Source: Sordariomycetes sp. S80-01Y
Taxonomy: Eukaryota > Ascomycota > Sordariomycetes
Length of the DNA: 64,000 nt
Reading direction: 5' to 3'
Assembly: GCA_037042185.1 (NCBI GenBank)
Contig: JAXQJY010000033.1
Location: 3,100,001-3,164,000 of the forward strand
The translations under genes and the position numbers were made by a program. The notes under the pieces are model-generated. The model made no database searches. It was not told the origin of the DNA and was given only the letters and a program-made list of their open reading frames with translations. Of the stretch, positions 10,804 through 21,606 are shown in pieces. Position 1 is the stretch's first letter. Each line of letters starts with the position of its first letter.

Positions 10804-12635
10804 ATGAGTTTCATCAAAAGCCTCTGCTGCGGCTCGGCTAGTCGGTCGTCATCGCCAGAACCAAGACGACACGCCGCACCTAACGGTGACCAGCATCACC
10901 CTAATGAAAAGAGTAGCCCAGACCTGGAAATCTCGAAGCTTCCAGAAAAACCAGACAACTTCATATCGTACTTGAACGGGCATGGAGATAATCCGACTAA
11001 GGAGCTGCTGCAGCCCTACCTGCAATACGAGCTTGGGCTCCGAAAGGCTTTCGCTCAAGGGAAGTCGGCCATTGATTCCAAGGCAAATCTAGTTCCGATT
11101 TACAGCAAGGGTGAGCGACAACTCAAAATTCGCAAGGTTGATCGCCGAGATGGAGATCCGGCCAAGTATCTTATGCGGCTTCCGGACACGAAACTTCGAG
11201 GGGAGGGCAGTTCCGCAACCGCCGAGACCTTGGAAGACTACAAAGTGAACTTTGACGCATTCACACATGGAAGCTTGAGCAAGCTTGGTACGTCGGAACA
11301 GCTACAGTCGTCCAGACTACTAACATTGTTGAAGACTGGTCTAACGTAGTGGCCGCGGGGTCCTCGGCGCTTCTGCCCCTGTTGCCGCAAAGAGATGATG
11401 TAAAGGTCCGCTTCGACCCGGCTGTGGAGGCTTCCTTGGAGACATACTATCAGTGAGGAACCCAAGATCAAGGCGCTGTTTGCCCTTGTGCGATGGAACA
11501 ATGCTCTCTTTCGAATGCTGACGTCGAGTGTAGACGGACCGCGGGCTCGAGTGACATCGACCTCTTCCTCTACGGTCTGACGGAGGAAGCCGCCCTTAAG
11601 AAAATAGCTGAGATCGAGACTTGCGTACGTAGGAGCCAGCGATTAGAAAAGGGCGCTGGCCTGACGCTGCGAACGGAGAACGCCATTACGTTTGTGAGCC
11701 CCAAGTGGCCATTTCGTCATGTTCAGGTATGGTTCATCTATTCATCTGAGACATTGGAAGGCTCACAGCTAATGGAAAATAGATCATCCTTCGTCTATAC
11801 AAGTCTGTAAGCGAGATTCTGACAGGCTTCGATGTTGACTGCGCTTGCGTCGCTTTCGATGGGCAACAAGTCTACTCGAACCCCCGTGGTGTGGCCGCCA
11901 TAGCCACTCGCACAAACCTCATAGACCTCAGCCGCAGAAGTCCATGTAAGTACAACAGCCTATCGATTTAGACATTAAATAACACGTGAAGCCTACGAGA
12001 ACCGTCTGTACAAGTATCGCAGCCACCTGTTCGACGCATACTGGGACCCGTTGGATCGCTCCAAGCTCGACGGTCTGGGCTGTTCTCGAACCTCGGAGTC
12101 CCCGAACGTCGAAGGTCTTGCTCGGCTCGTCTTCTTCGAAAGCCTTTTTGAGAAGTACACAGACTCGTACAGGAGAAGAAGGAACATGAAGGCGATTGAC
12201 GAGAACGGCGAGCCCACGCACAGTGGGTATGCTACGCTCGAAGTCCCATACGGAGTGCGCTTCAACGCCACAAGGTATGTTCTTCTTTCTCAAAAATCGC
12301 ATCTTCCAATGAATATGCTGACATTTCTAGGGTCCGCAAGTTTGTTTCGTTGCACTCCAAAGAGCCATATACGTTCGGTGCGATCGACGAAGTCTTAAAC
12401 GGCAAAGCAAAGCAAGGCAAGAGAAAGGAAGGCAAGCTAGATAAAAAATTATCTTTCATCAAGGATGATCCTGGGCGACAGATGATTGGTAGCTTCTACC
12501 CGCTGAGCGAAGATGACTGGTGAGTTCCTCCGTACCCCTTTAGCCGTTATCGTCAGCCTGACTTGTCAACACAGGACCGCAATGGCATATGGAGAGAACG
12601 ACAGCGCATATTCTCCGACTGTTGAAAAGCAGTGA
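10804..12635 (+). CDS. Conserved fungal protein with nucleotidyltransferase-like DxD motif (seven exons)
   Basis: Seven exons: 10804..11287, 11335..11452, 11534..11726, 11783..11945, 11992..12274, 12331..12519 and 12575..12635. Introns are 46-81 nt with good donors (GTACGT, GTGAGG, GTATGG, GTAAGT, GTATGT, GTGAGT). The product is 496 aa. The core GSSDIDLFLYGLTEEAALKKI, then KNAVT-like TENAITFVSP, VLRIYKS-like IILRLYKSVSEIL, GFDVDC and DLSRRSPSYENRL, is a conserved fungal block. It is usually found at the front of long proteins annotated as ankyrin-repeat proteins. Here the protein stops after SEDDWTAMAYG with no ankyrin repeats. The SDIDLF segment after a Gly-Ser resembles the GS..DxD metal site of nucleotidyltransferase folds; this is an inference. 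Function unknown. Confidence 0.75.
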
Positions 12636-14234
12636 AGCAGCAATTATCTACCCCAGGCTTGAACTTCGAGGTCGGGGTTCGGACTAGTTTGGGTGCGGCC
12701 GGCTACAAGGATTGACCTGGTTTATCTCGCAGTCAGCCACCGCGAACGCGACAAGAGTATAGTTTTGAAGGGAGGCGCTCGAGATCAGAAACGACGAAAC
12801 CAATGTCTTGGATGTTATCCACATGGTGTGATTCGGTCCGGCGAGTGAATATCCGTGTCATCATAGAAGGAGCTGAGAGGAGACGTGGTGAAAATCGATG
12901 CAACTTACAAGTCATCCGAGACATCGACAAGTATCCTCATGTTGAGAATGCGACATATAAGAAGGCAAGAAGTAACAGATGAAAGGGGGACATGCCGCAC
13001 GGAGGGCTGATGCATCTATAAGAACCCCCGTTCCTTGTGTTACCATTCCCCCTTTCGTGCCGTTTCGAGGGGAGTTGCTCCAATCATAGTCCGCAAAACC
13101 ATCTTACCCCACCGAACCCGACATTTACGAGCCTCGTTGCTCCGACCTTCTCATACGCCCTCATTAGTTGTCACAATGAGTCACTTTGATCAAAGTAAAT
13201 ATGTTGTTAATCGACTGCATATCCCCCAGCAACCAAGTCCGGCGGTGTTCGCTGCTCTTCGGAAACCCAGACAGTGGACTCTTTGACCGCACATTGTTGT
13301 TACGGCGATGGGCTACAGTGAATTAAACGAAGCAATTATACGAAGCGTAGAAAAACGAATCTATGGTAGAAATGTTTAAGGATCGCTAAGGATATCTCTG
13401 TTTCTGAAGAAACCCATCTTTGTCTTGTTGAGGGACCCTACGATCGTCGACTGCGGAACGTCTCAACAACGATGTCTACTAGTTAATCGCTTAAAGGAAC
13501 TGACAAGAAAGAGCAAATTTCACTGATAATTATCACACAAGCGAGCGAAATAATTCAAATTTGAGTGTCCTTTGTGGATGAGGTGCTGTCAGATCATTCG
13601 CTAAACTGTTGCAGCCGTTGGTTCCTGGGATGATCAGGTCTCGTGCACTTGGGGAGTCTCCGGGGTTGCATTTTGGGCACCTGCTGTATTGATGTAACCC
13701 CTTTTGGGAATGCGTACCCCAGCGCGGTAGGACTTCTAATGTCATCTGACTTGAATGATGCCAGTCTCTGATTCTTGATTAATTCAAATATGGCTGGCGC
13801 AGCAATCCAGGGTTAAAGACACGCATCCCTCTTGAACTCTACACATTGCTTCCCACCCATCACAGTCTTGGAAAGTATGTTCTCTGAGAGGCCATCAATG
13901 AGATGTTCCTACAACCCTATCCCTGTGACTAGCATGTCTGAGGTCAACACCTCCTTTTGGCGATGGCCTTGATCAATTGGAAATGATATGGAACCAGCTG
14001 CTCATGTCACTTGAACTTGTCCTTAAGAGTTTGAACCTTCATATAATATCACAAGACTCTTCTGTTCCATCGATGAAGCTCATTGAGGGGAAGCCGTATC
14101 TTCTCGCGAAGCTGGGCGTCTTCAGTACAAATAGGACTGTTTGACCGAGCTGTAGAGCGGTCATTCCATTTAAGAAGCGAGGAACACTTTGTCAGTCCTT
14201 GAATATCTGAGAGTCTATAAAGATTCATCACATC
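12636..14234. other. Gene-poor 1.6-kb intergenic region
   Basis: It is AT-richer than its neighbours, with many stops in all frames. A short plus-strand frame ends at 13286 (MSHFDQSKYVV...), but it has no domain or splice support. A perfect 14-bp palindrome ACTTTGATCAAAGT lies at 13183..13196. No repeat, tRNA or element ends were recognised. Confidence 0.45.
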
Positions 14235-15170
14235 ATGTTCCATCATTTGGCCTTCAAGGCAATCGCCTCGGCAGCTCTGGTTGTCGGCGCCAGGGGTTGC
14301 CCCGCCGCTGACCCAGGGGTGCGCCAAACCTCAATCGACAATCTTCTCGGGTTTGACGAGTCCTTGAGGCAGCTTACGGTAGATGAACATGCCGTCATTC
14401 CCGAGGTAGTCGCCATGACTGACGCCGACTTCTTCTGCAATGAAACTTTCGCAGAAGCAACCCCTTACACTGTTTGCGAGGAAGAGCTTGAGAAGCGATT
14501 CATCGTGGGAGCCGATGACCGCCGACTCTGGAACAAAGGCCAATATCCCTTCAATACGGTCGGCAAGATCCGGTGGTCCGGTGGTGTCTTCTGCTCCGGG
14601 GCACTCGTTGGCCCCAGGCATGTGCTTACTGCTAAGCACTGCCTTATCGATGGACAAACGGCCACGTTCGCCCCTGGCTTTGACAATGGCGAGCGCTTCG
14701 GAAGTGCAAACATCATCCGAGCAGTTACTACAGCCGATCTCCCCAAGTTCTCAGCCTGCGGAACCAAAGGAGACTGGGCCATCATGATTATCGACCAACG
14801 TCTCGGTGACCGACTAGGTTGGTTTGGCGCCAAATACCCTGATCGCAACCAGTTCAACAAGCCCAAGTTCAGTCACATTGGCTATCCTGGTGACAAAGAC
14901 AACGGAAACCGACCTTATCGCCAGACTGGAACGACAGTTCATTCAAAGCGGACTTTCGACTGTGACTCAACTGGCCCCTTTTACACCAACACTGATTGTG
15001 CCGGAGGGCAGTCCGGAGGGCCGCATTGGGAGATTGATGCCAACGGTGATAGATGGATTTGGGGTGCTTTGTCTATCAGTGTTAGAAGCCCATCGGAGAC
15101 GTATGCGGGTTGGGCATCAGGTGACCAGATGGTCAAGACAATTGTTCGCCTTCGAAACGAATTTCCTTAG
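14235..15170 (+). CDS. Secreted trypsin-like (S1/V8-like) serine protease with propeptide
   Basis: This is a single exon of 311 aa. A hydrophobic start (residues 1-19, ending near ARG) looks like a signal peptide. Residues about 20-88 look like a propeptide that ends in EKR, followed at once by FIVGADDRR, so a Kex2-type cut after K87-R88 would expose an S1-like mature N-terminus. The catalytic triad is visible as H135 (LTAKHCL), D180 (KGDWAIMII) and S260 (CAGGQSGGP). Cysteines C120 and C136 flank the His loop as in chymotrypsin-fold enzymes. The nearest style is the glutamyl-endopeptidase/V8-like group of fungi. An extracellular role is inferred; specificity cannot be read from the sequence with confidence. 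Confidence 0.88.
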   Translation: MFHHLAFKAIASAALVVGARGCPAADPGVRQTSIDNLLGFDESLRQLTVDEHAVIPEVVAMTDADFFCNETFAEATPYTVCEEELEKRFIVGADDRRLWNKGQYPFNTVGKIRWSGGVFCSGALVGPRHVLTAKHCLIDGQTATFAPGFDNGERFGSANIIRAVTTADLPKFSACGTKGDWAIMIIDQRLGDRLGWFGAKYPDRNQFNKPKFSHIGYPGDKDNGNRPYRQTGTTVHSKRTFDCDSTGPFYTNTDCAGGQSGGPHWEIDANGDRWIWGALSISVRSPSETYAGWASGDQMVKTIVRLRNEFP

Positions 15171-15368
15171 GTCGTTCGATCTAATGGCGACAAGCCTCGT
15201 TGATGTTTTGCAAATCAGGTCTTACATTTATACTGGGTGTTGGAGTAGACGCAAGTGGAGACATAGTACCATCTCAGTTTGCATGGCCAGGAAGCATTGT
15301 TTTGATAATCCGTCTAGCTGGTGACGAAAGTAACTCATATCATCGCTAAGTTCTTTTGAGCAGTCTCC

Positions 15369-16974
15369 TCAATCCTCCAAGTCGAAGATTGCCGGCTCAT
15401 ATCGTCCACCGTGCGGACCGACGCATACCGTGTCCATCCTGGATAGGAGAGTTCCACCACTCAAGCATGGATTCCAGCGTAAGAACTGCTGCTTGGAGTA
15501 TTGATGAGACATTTTACTCGTCCATGTGTTGACCGTCTGCATCTCCTCGACCAGTTCCACTTCGCAGGCCAAGGGTGCGCACAATTTGAGATCGCCTTGT
15601 AGGAGACCGTGGATAGGACGCTTGTTGAAGCTGCGAAGGCATGCCGTAGAGACATTATGGGAGGCGGCAAAAGCTTTCATCAGCTTGGGGTTGCTCTCCC
15701 TCTCCGTGTATGTCAAGATGGAAGGGCATAGATCCCACCTTGGCTCCAAGCTCGGCTCATCCACGTCGTCCCAGTACGAGTCCTGGTACCCGTATCTGTA
15801 TACAAGTCAGCTATGGCTTGGTCACTGCTTTAACAGACCTACGTATACTCCGCGGTCAGGTTGCGCCATGGTGTCACAATGGCGTCCTCGGCGGAGAGAT
15901 TGCAGTTCGAGACAATGTTGTTCCATATCCCTTCTGACCATTCGCTGCATCCCCTTAGCCTCACTCCGAACAGTCGCGAAAATCACATTAGGTTCAGACT
16001 CACTCCCATGGAAGATGCCCCCACTTGCTCTCATGTGCCATCGCCCATGGTTTCCTAGAGTCTTTAGCAACAGCAATGTGGTCTGCGGGCTGAGAAATTC
16101 ACCAAAAGCAAAGCTGACATTGAATCTCCAACGGGAATTCATCCAGCTCAAGCCTTGTCTGCCAGCCAAGATTGTGACGTCCTGCAGCCGTCAGAGCACG
16201 GCTGCGGTTTTTGAAGAAGTCATATCCCACTAATTCCTTCCCGTGGAATTCCCAATCTGGAAGTTCTCGGACATACTCCCAGTCCTCCTCCCACTCCCAG
16301 GTCTTCTCTGGTTCTTCGCACCCCGGATCCTCGTTTATCATGCATTTGGTGGTATGGTCTGGCCAAGTGGCGTTGTCAGCGGCCACAAGCTGCGGCACAT
16401 CCCATCTAAGTGTCCGCTCGTCAGCCTGAGATGTTCGTTACGCTTGTTTGGGCAGAATACCCACTTGTCCTTAGCAAGAACACAGAAGTCTCCTAATGCG
16501 TCATCTTCGCGGAGACACAAATGGTCGGCCCGGTACTGCAACAGCCCCCCGTAATCACCCAACGCCCGCTTTCCGAGCTGAAGATCTAAGATTTCTTCCG
16601 AGCAAGATTTTTCTATATCTTGCGAGAGGCTATTTAGGTCGTCTCGGCATTCCGGCGAACACAAAGACGAAAGTATCTCTGGAGTCCACTCTGTGTCCGT
16701 TAGCAATCTTAAACCATAGCGATTGCGTTTTAGAGCAGCGAATACCTTCCGATTCAACAATAAGATAATCGGGTGAGTCTAGGGAGACTCTTGGACAACG
16801 AATGTCCCGATTCAGGACACTGCCGCAAGACTCGCCAATGTTGGTGTGGGCGAACAGGATTTCCTGGTCGCCGTTGAAGATCTTGACACAACCTCCGAGA
16901 GATATGTGAAGCATAAACCACGCGAAAATGACGCCTCTAACCTGGCAAGAGAAAATCCCCGGAATACGATCCAT
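15369..16974 (-). CDS. LysM-domain secreted protein (six exons)
   Basis: Exons are 16974..16746, 16690..16465, 16405..16182, 16082..16004, 15953..15843 and 15795..15369. Phases match throughout and the product is 431 aa. Introns are 47-99 nt; the third has a weaker GTCACA donor. The fifth exon start could instead be 7 nt further, at a GCAG acceptor. A hydrophobic stretch near residues 13-28 looks like a signal peptide or anchor. The middle has the paired-cysteine pattern SSLCSPECRDDL typical of fungal LysM proteins. Two LysM-like ends follow: HNVSTACLRSFN...LLQGDLKLC (about 330-362), and FLRWNPCLSGGTLLSRMDTVC with the classic closing CVGPHGG. LysM binds chitin or N-acetylglucosamine polymers; plant-immunity evasion or cell-wall roles are family knowledge. 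It is divergent from the GH18 gene. Confidence 0.78.
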
Positions 16975-17378
16975 GACTTCAATTTTGATGCTGAAGACTG
17001 CAGACGTTTCCTCAGTGTCGGCGCGTGGAAAGAGTGCAGTCTTGAGTGGGTTTTGCCGGAAGCCTAGCCATTCAAAACGTCGACCCCACTCGACTACACA
17101 TGAAGCATTCGGGATATCGTGCGTCTCGTGAACGCTCCTCGGGTTTTCAGAGAAGACAAGCGACTGAAATTCACGATGGAGCGTCGCGGTATCCTAAGAG
17201 CGGATGTCACAGCGTCTGTTGAGCCAATCATGTAAAGGTCTTCAGGGGCGCCAAGCCTTGGCTCGTGAAGTTGCTCTGACGGCTGTTGGGTACTTGGGCA
17301 GCCTGGAATATCCCTCGACATTCAGTGCAGCGTCGTGCAACCTTCAATGAGAAACCCAGAAGCTCGCTGACCCCCAAA
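16975..17378. promoter_or_regulatory. Shared divergent promoter of the LysM and GH18 genes
   Basis: A 404-bp spacer separates the start codon of the LysM gene (minus, 16974) from that of the chitinase-like gene (plus, 17379). The head-to-head layout is common for LysM/subgroup-C chitinase pairs in Sordariomycetes and suggests shared control. No known operator was identified. Confidence 0.5.
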
Positions 17379-19729
17379 ATGCGAGCATGGCACGTTCTCA
17401 CTTCGATAGTCTGCCTCGTTGCGCAACTTATGTCAAGTCGCGCCGTGCAAGAATATGAGCAGCGTGACGGCTTTGGCAGACCGCCTGTCGACGATCAACG
17501 GCTCAAAAGCAATTTCGAAATACAACAGTGAGAGTATCTACACCGCCCAAAAACAGCTGCTGATCAACTGGAAGATCGTGTGGGGACATGTCTGGTACGA
17601 GCGACGCAAGGACCATCGGGTACTGGCAAGCTTCGTCTTACAATCGCTCCGGATGTCAAAATCCGACTCCCGAAAACGCCCACCACAAGCACCTAAGTCA
17701 CGTCAACTATGCATTCGCCGTTGTGGGTGAGGGCCATCGAATAGCTTCGACAAGAAGCGAAGATCCGGAGCTCTATACTCGGCTCACCAATGAAAAAGAA
17801 TTTGCTCCCCATCTCAAGGTCTTTATATCTGTTCGTGCTTTGGCACTAGATGGTCGCTTATGGTCCGACATGGTGGCAACAGCCACTGGCAGAGCCACCT
17901 TTATTGAGTCTGTTCGCAGGTTCATGGACACTTTCGCTTTTGACGGCCTCGATTTATACTGGGAGGATGTTCCCGACGTGCGTTCCATCATAAGCAATAA
18001 AGACGCGATGAATACCCTTGCTTTGGCGGAGGAGTTGAGTCATGCCTTTCGCGGAGTGAGGCAGATATCTTTCGCAATACCTGCAACCAATGGTAATATC
18101 AGGAGTGAATGGCCAGATTGAGCTCAGCTGACACATATCCTAGCATATCTGGAAGCCTTTGACCTTCCACGAATCGCTCAATACGTTGACTGGTTCAACC
18201 TGATGAATCCGACCGAGGGCATATTTTCCAAGGCCTCGGACGAGTCGTCGGGGGTTGAACTTCTTCCGCACTCAGATCTCACTGGTATGTGTAATATCTA
18301 CTATGTGTTGGCCACCTGCTGGGGGTGCATTGGAAACTGAGACTGAATCTATTTCACGCAGCGCTAAGTGATATGATAACCAAACTTGTGAAATCTGGAG
18401 TTAAGCCACGACAGATTGTAATGGGCATCAGCCTGTACGGGCGCTCCTTTGAGTTGGAGGACGCGGATTGCACGGAACCAGGCTGTCCCGCCCGTGGTAA
18501 TGGTAGGTCTGACGACTGCTTGAGGAAACCAGGGTTGTTATCCCGATCAGAAATCATTCAGATTCTCAATAAGACGGAAGGTGTCGCGAACCTTAAACCG
18601 AAAGCAGCCATTAAGGAAATCTTGAACATGACAAGCGACGCATCAAAACTTGACGAGGAAGCGGCCGTCAAGTACTTGGTATGGGACAACGAGTGGTGGG
18701 TCAACAACCATTTACTTTGGCAACTTCTCTTACTAAATTTACCAGGATATCATACGATGACGAACATACCTTGGAGATCAAGAAGCGCTTCGCGAACGAT
18801 CGCTGCCTGTATGGGACAGCACTTTGGGCGGTTGACCTTGATGCCCCCGAAACTTATTTTGCGGCTGCGTATATAATCGCGATGAAGGATTCGAGGATCC
18901 TGAAACAGCCCGGGCTGAATCCACGCTCCTTGGTCTCTCGAGATCTCTCCAGGAATCTTGCAAAACAATACGACGGGAAATACGTAGGTTTGGTCCAGCT
19001 GTGCTGTCACAGTCCCCGCTGAACGATACCACAGAACGTCATTCTTTCCGAGTGCGCCCCAGAACCCCAATGCCCGATGGGATACTATAGCATTGGTTCC
19101 GCTTACGGCGTGGTGAGGCCCCCGACTTTCTAGAAGCATCCCTCAGCTGACTCCGAGTAGTGGTCACAATTCGATGTATTTGCCGATGGGTGCGAGTTCT
19201 CTCCCAGAAGATCTCGAGAGTTTGACCACCGTGTGATCTGCCTGCCAGACAACGTTCACGCAAGTAATTGCCAATGGATCGGGGAGCCCCCGTTCTGCGG
19301 GGCCGGATGTCCCACAGGCAGCGTGCAGCTGGCGCTGAATAACGGGCCGCCGACTACCTGGCCTCCTCAGCAATGTTATCCATACTCATGGTCAGCATTT
19401 GTGAGTCCTTACGCGCTCCAACCTGTCTTGTTCTCTCAACGTTTACTTACGCCCACAAGTGCTGTGAAGACGTCCAGTGGAACGACAACCTCCGGTTCTG
19501 CGACAATTACGACGTGGGACCGAAGCTGCTCCATGCCGGCGGGCCAGGCGCCGTCAGCGCCGAAGATGTGGCTTCAAATGTTGCTCTTCGAATGGCACAA
19601 GCCGGAGGCGCGAGAGATGTACAGGAATTGAGTCGCGAAGGCGGCGTCTTGGAGAACTACGAAGTCTGCAAGCACGTCCAACGAGAGATGTTTGCATCGC
19701 ACACGGAGAGCCACACGTCAAGTGACTAA
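17379..19729 (+). CDS. Secreted GH18 subgroup-C chitinase-like protein with altered catalytic motifs (eight exons)
   Basis: Exons are 17379..17527, 17575..18092, 18144..18284, 18362..18695, 18746..18983, 19035..19112, 19161..19400 and 19460..19729, with introns of 47-77 nt and all phases consistent. The product is 655 aa. It has a signal peptide of about 23 residues, then a GH18 barrel from RTIGYWQ (63-68) to the segment ending WAVDLD. The usual SxGGW strand reads SVRAL (135-139). The usual DGxDxDxE reads DGLDLYWE (173-180), so the middle Asp is Tyr178 while E180 remains. The usual MSYD reads LMNPT. The C-terminal 190 residues are cysteine-rich (CAPEPQCPMGYY, CQWIGEPPFCGAGC, CCEDVQW), like the tails of killer-toxin-like subgroup-C chitinases. 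Chitin binding seems likely and hydrolysis doubtful. It has no LysM of its own; the LysM gene is next door. Confidence 0.82.
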
Positions 19730-21119
19730 GTTAGAAACTCTGGTACGAACTAAATATGATGATTGAGCCACCGCCTCTTTCGGTATGATGCATTGATTTC
19801 AAGCTTCGACTACGCAGACCACAAGAACGTCGAGATCAGGCTCTGGCGGTTACGTAGGTCATTAGCACTCGTCACATTGCCTTGATTTGCTTCATTAGCA
19901 AGACCGCACGACGTCCGTTCTCCTCCTTCGTCCACTCCCATATGCGACGTCAGACCGTCTCTATGTCGACATCCGACCGAGATTCCATCTCCCCGGCGAG
20001 CTTTGTCACGGGGTCTTGTGAACACGATTCATTCCTTTGAATCTTTATCTTACATCGTCCAGTAGACTTTGACCGCAGCGTCGCATTCAGCTCAATGATT
20101 CGGATCACGGCGCAATGTCCAATCACCTGGGCTTCGGCACTGCCGTTATGCCTTGCTCTGAGCCTATTGCTCCCTCCGGCGCGGCCCCACACCGGGGGCG
20201 GCCCCGGGCTACGGTTCACAGCCACGGTCTCGGAGAGGCAGTTGGCCAAGTACGTTATAACGGCTCAGTTTAATGAGGAATCTTTGAGACCTCATGGCAG
20301 AACGTCCAGCCTTTCCATACTCAAATACAGAGTTCTTTCAGGGGAGTAGGAGCTTGGAAGACGTTATTCGTTGGAAACGGCACTGCATTAGATCAGCTTG
20401 GGTGCGGCGCGGCTTATACGATGTGCCGCTTTGGTTTGTTGCAGAAATCCCCGAGGTGTGAAAAGCCCGAAACCTCGAATTCCCCGAGCCGTTAGACTCT
20501 GCCCTTTTGACCCCATTGCTGGAGATAGGCTTCATCCTTCCGGAGCATCTTTCTAGAAGGGAGACTAGCGCGTCACGGTCTCCGACCCATAAGGCGTCCA
20601 TAGCCTCATCTTCCCCATTCCAGATGGGGCCTCACCGTTGGCGATTTCCACAAGCTGGGCATAGCCATCCCCACCGCCCGCCAATCAGCAGCGCCTTCGT
20701 ACGAGGAGCCCAATCGCCGGCCCCCAAGCTCTACTGTGCCCGCCCACGGGCTCGGGAGATGACAGCATGGTGCCGTGAGGAATCACAGGCCCTGGCAAAT
20801 CAATTATCGCTACGTTTTGCACCGTCCTACTATCGCGCCTGGTTGCACCGACGTCATTGGTCGCTGCGGCTGGTAAGGCTGTCGACTGCGCCGCATCATA
20901 TGGCCCCCGAGACCGGGACAGACATGCTGGCTTCAGAGAAGTTGGCACCAGACAATTGTTATTTAAGATTGATCGGGCGCCTCGATGAGTCTTCCGGGAC
21001 ATCTTCATCAATCGAGCTACAGAACAACCTTTGAGTTACGAGAGACAACGCATAACTACCACCACATTCACAACCAACAGTTCTGCCAAACTTCAACACA
21101 TACGCATACAATAGCAAAC
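19730..21119. other. Intergenic region
   Basis: No supported gene was found. Several short frames overlap near 20100-20350 and 20500-21000, but they lack domains and splice support. The last 100 bp before the zinc-ribbon gene are rich in CACA/ACAC and look like a 5' leader. Confidence 0.45.
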
Positions 21120-21606
21120 ATGTCAGCTTCTGTCGCAGCACCTCCCCAGACACAGCCACAGGCAGGGTAAGTCCCCTTCTTCATCAATACAGAGGCCAGA
21201 ATCTAATGCAGAGTACAGTGACTGGCCTCCCGGCTACGTCCCTGGCCAGGGTTTCGTCAATCAGCCTCAGCCTGATGTCAACGGCGCGCCTGGTCCCGAC
21301 GACCAATTCTCAGGCCAAGGCGGACAGCTTCCTCAACCCGACTCAGCCAGCGCGCCAGTGGTTCCATTGAGCCAGCTTCAAATGAAGCCTCAGTCCATTG
21401 ACTGCCCCAACTGCCACGAGAGGCATCAAACAAAGGTGGCCGGTCGTTCTGAAGGGAAGAAGAAGCTTCACAACATCCTCTGGTGGCCAATGCCCAACCG
21501 CAAGCACTACTGGGAAAAGACGCACTGGTATTGCAGCAATTGCGATTACGAGCTGGCGATGCAGAAATTCGGCAAGCCGCTCCAGGTTCTTGCCAAGCAG
21601 GGATGA
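21120..21606 (+). CDS. LITAF-like zinc-ribbon protein
   Basis: Exon 1 is 21120..21166 and exon 2 is 21219..21606, with a 52-nt intron (donor GTAAGT, acceptor TACAG). The product is 144 aa. The nearer CAG acceptor at 21209-21211 would put the protein out of frame, so the TACAG site is preferred. The N-terminal half is Pro/Gln/Gly-rich with DWPPGYVPGQGF. The C-terminal half has a CPNCHERHQTKVAG knuckle, then HNILWWPMPNRKHYW, then WYCSNCDYELA. This matches the split CxxC...CxxC arrangement around a hydrophobic stretch in LITAF/LPS-induced TNF-factor-like proteins, which sit on the cytosolic face of endosomal membranes. A similar membrane-associated role is inferred. Confidence 0.75.

Noticed and set aside
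11453-11533. In-frame stop inside the NTase-like gene as evidence for a pseudogene
   Set aside because: The stop lies in an 81-nt segment with donor GTGAGG, branch GCTGAC and acceptor GTAG. Removing it as an intron joins YYQ to the conserved GSSDIDLF block in frame.
20095-20349. 84-codon frame with a hydrophobic start as a small secreted protein
   Set aside because: The frame continues into low-complexity sequence without cysteines or conserved pattern, and the context lacks a promoter-like leader.
21207-21211. CAG acceptor at 21209-21211 for the zinc-ribbon gene
   Set aside because: It puts exon 2 out of frame with the CxxC zinc ribbon. The next acceptor TACAG ending at 21218 keeps the frame.
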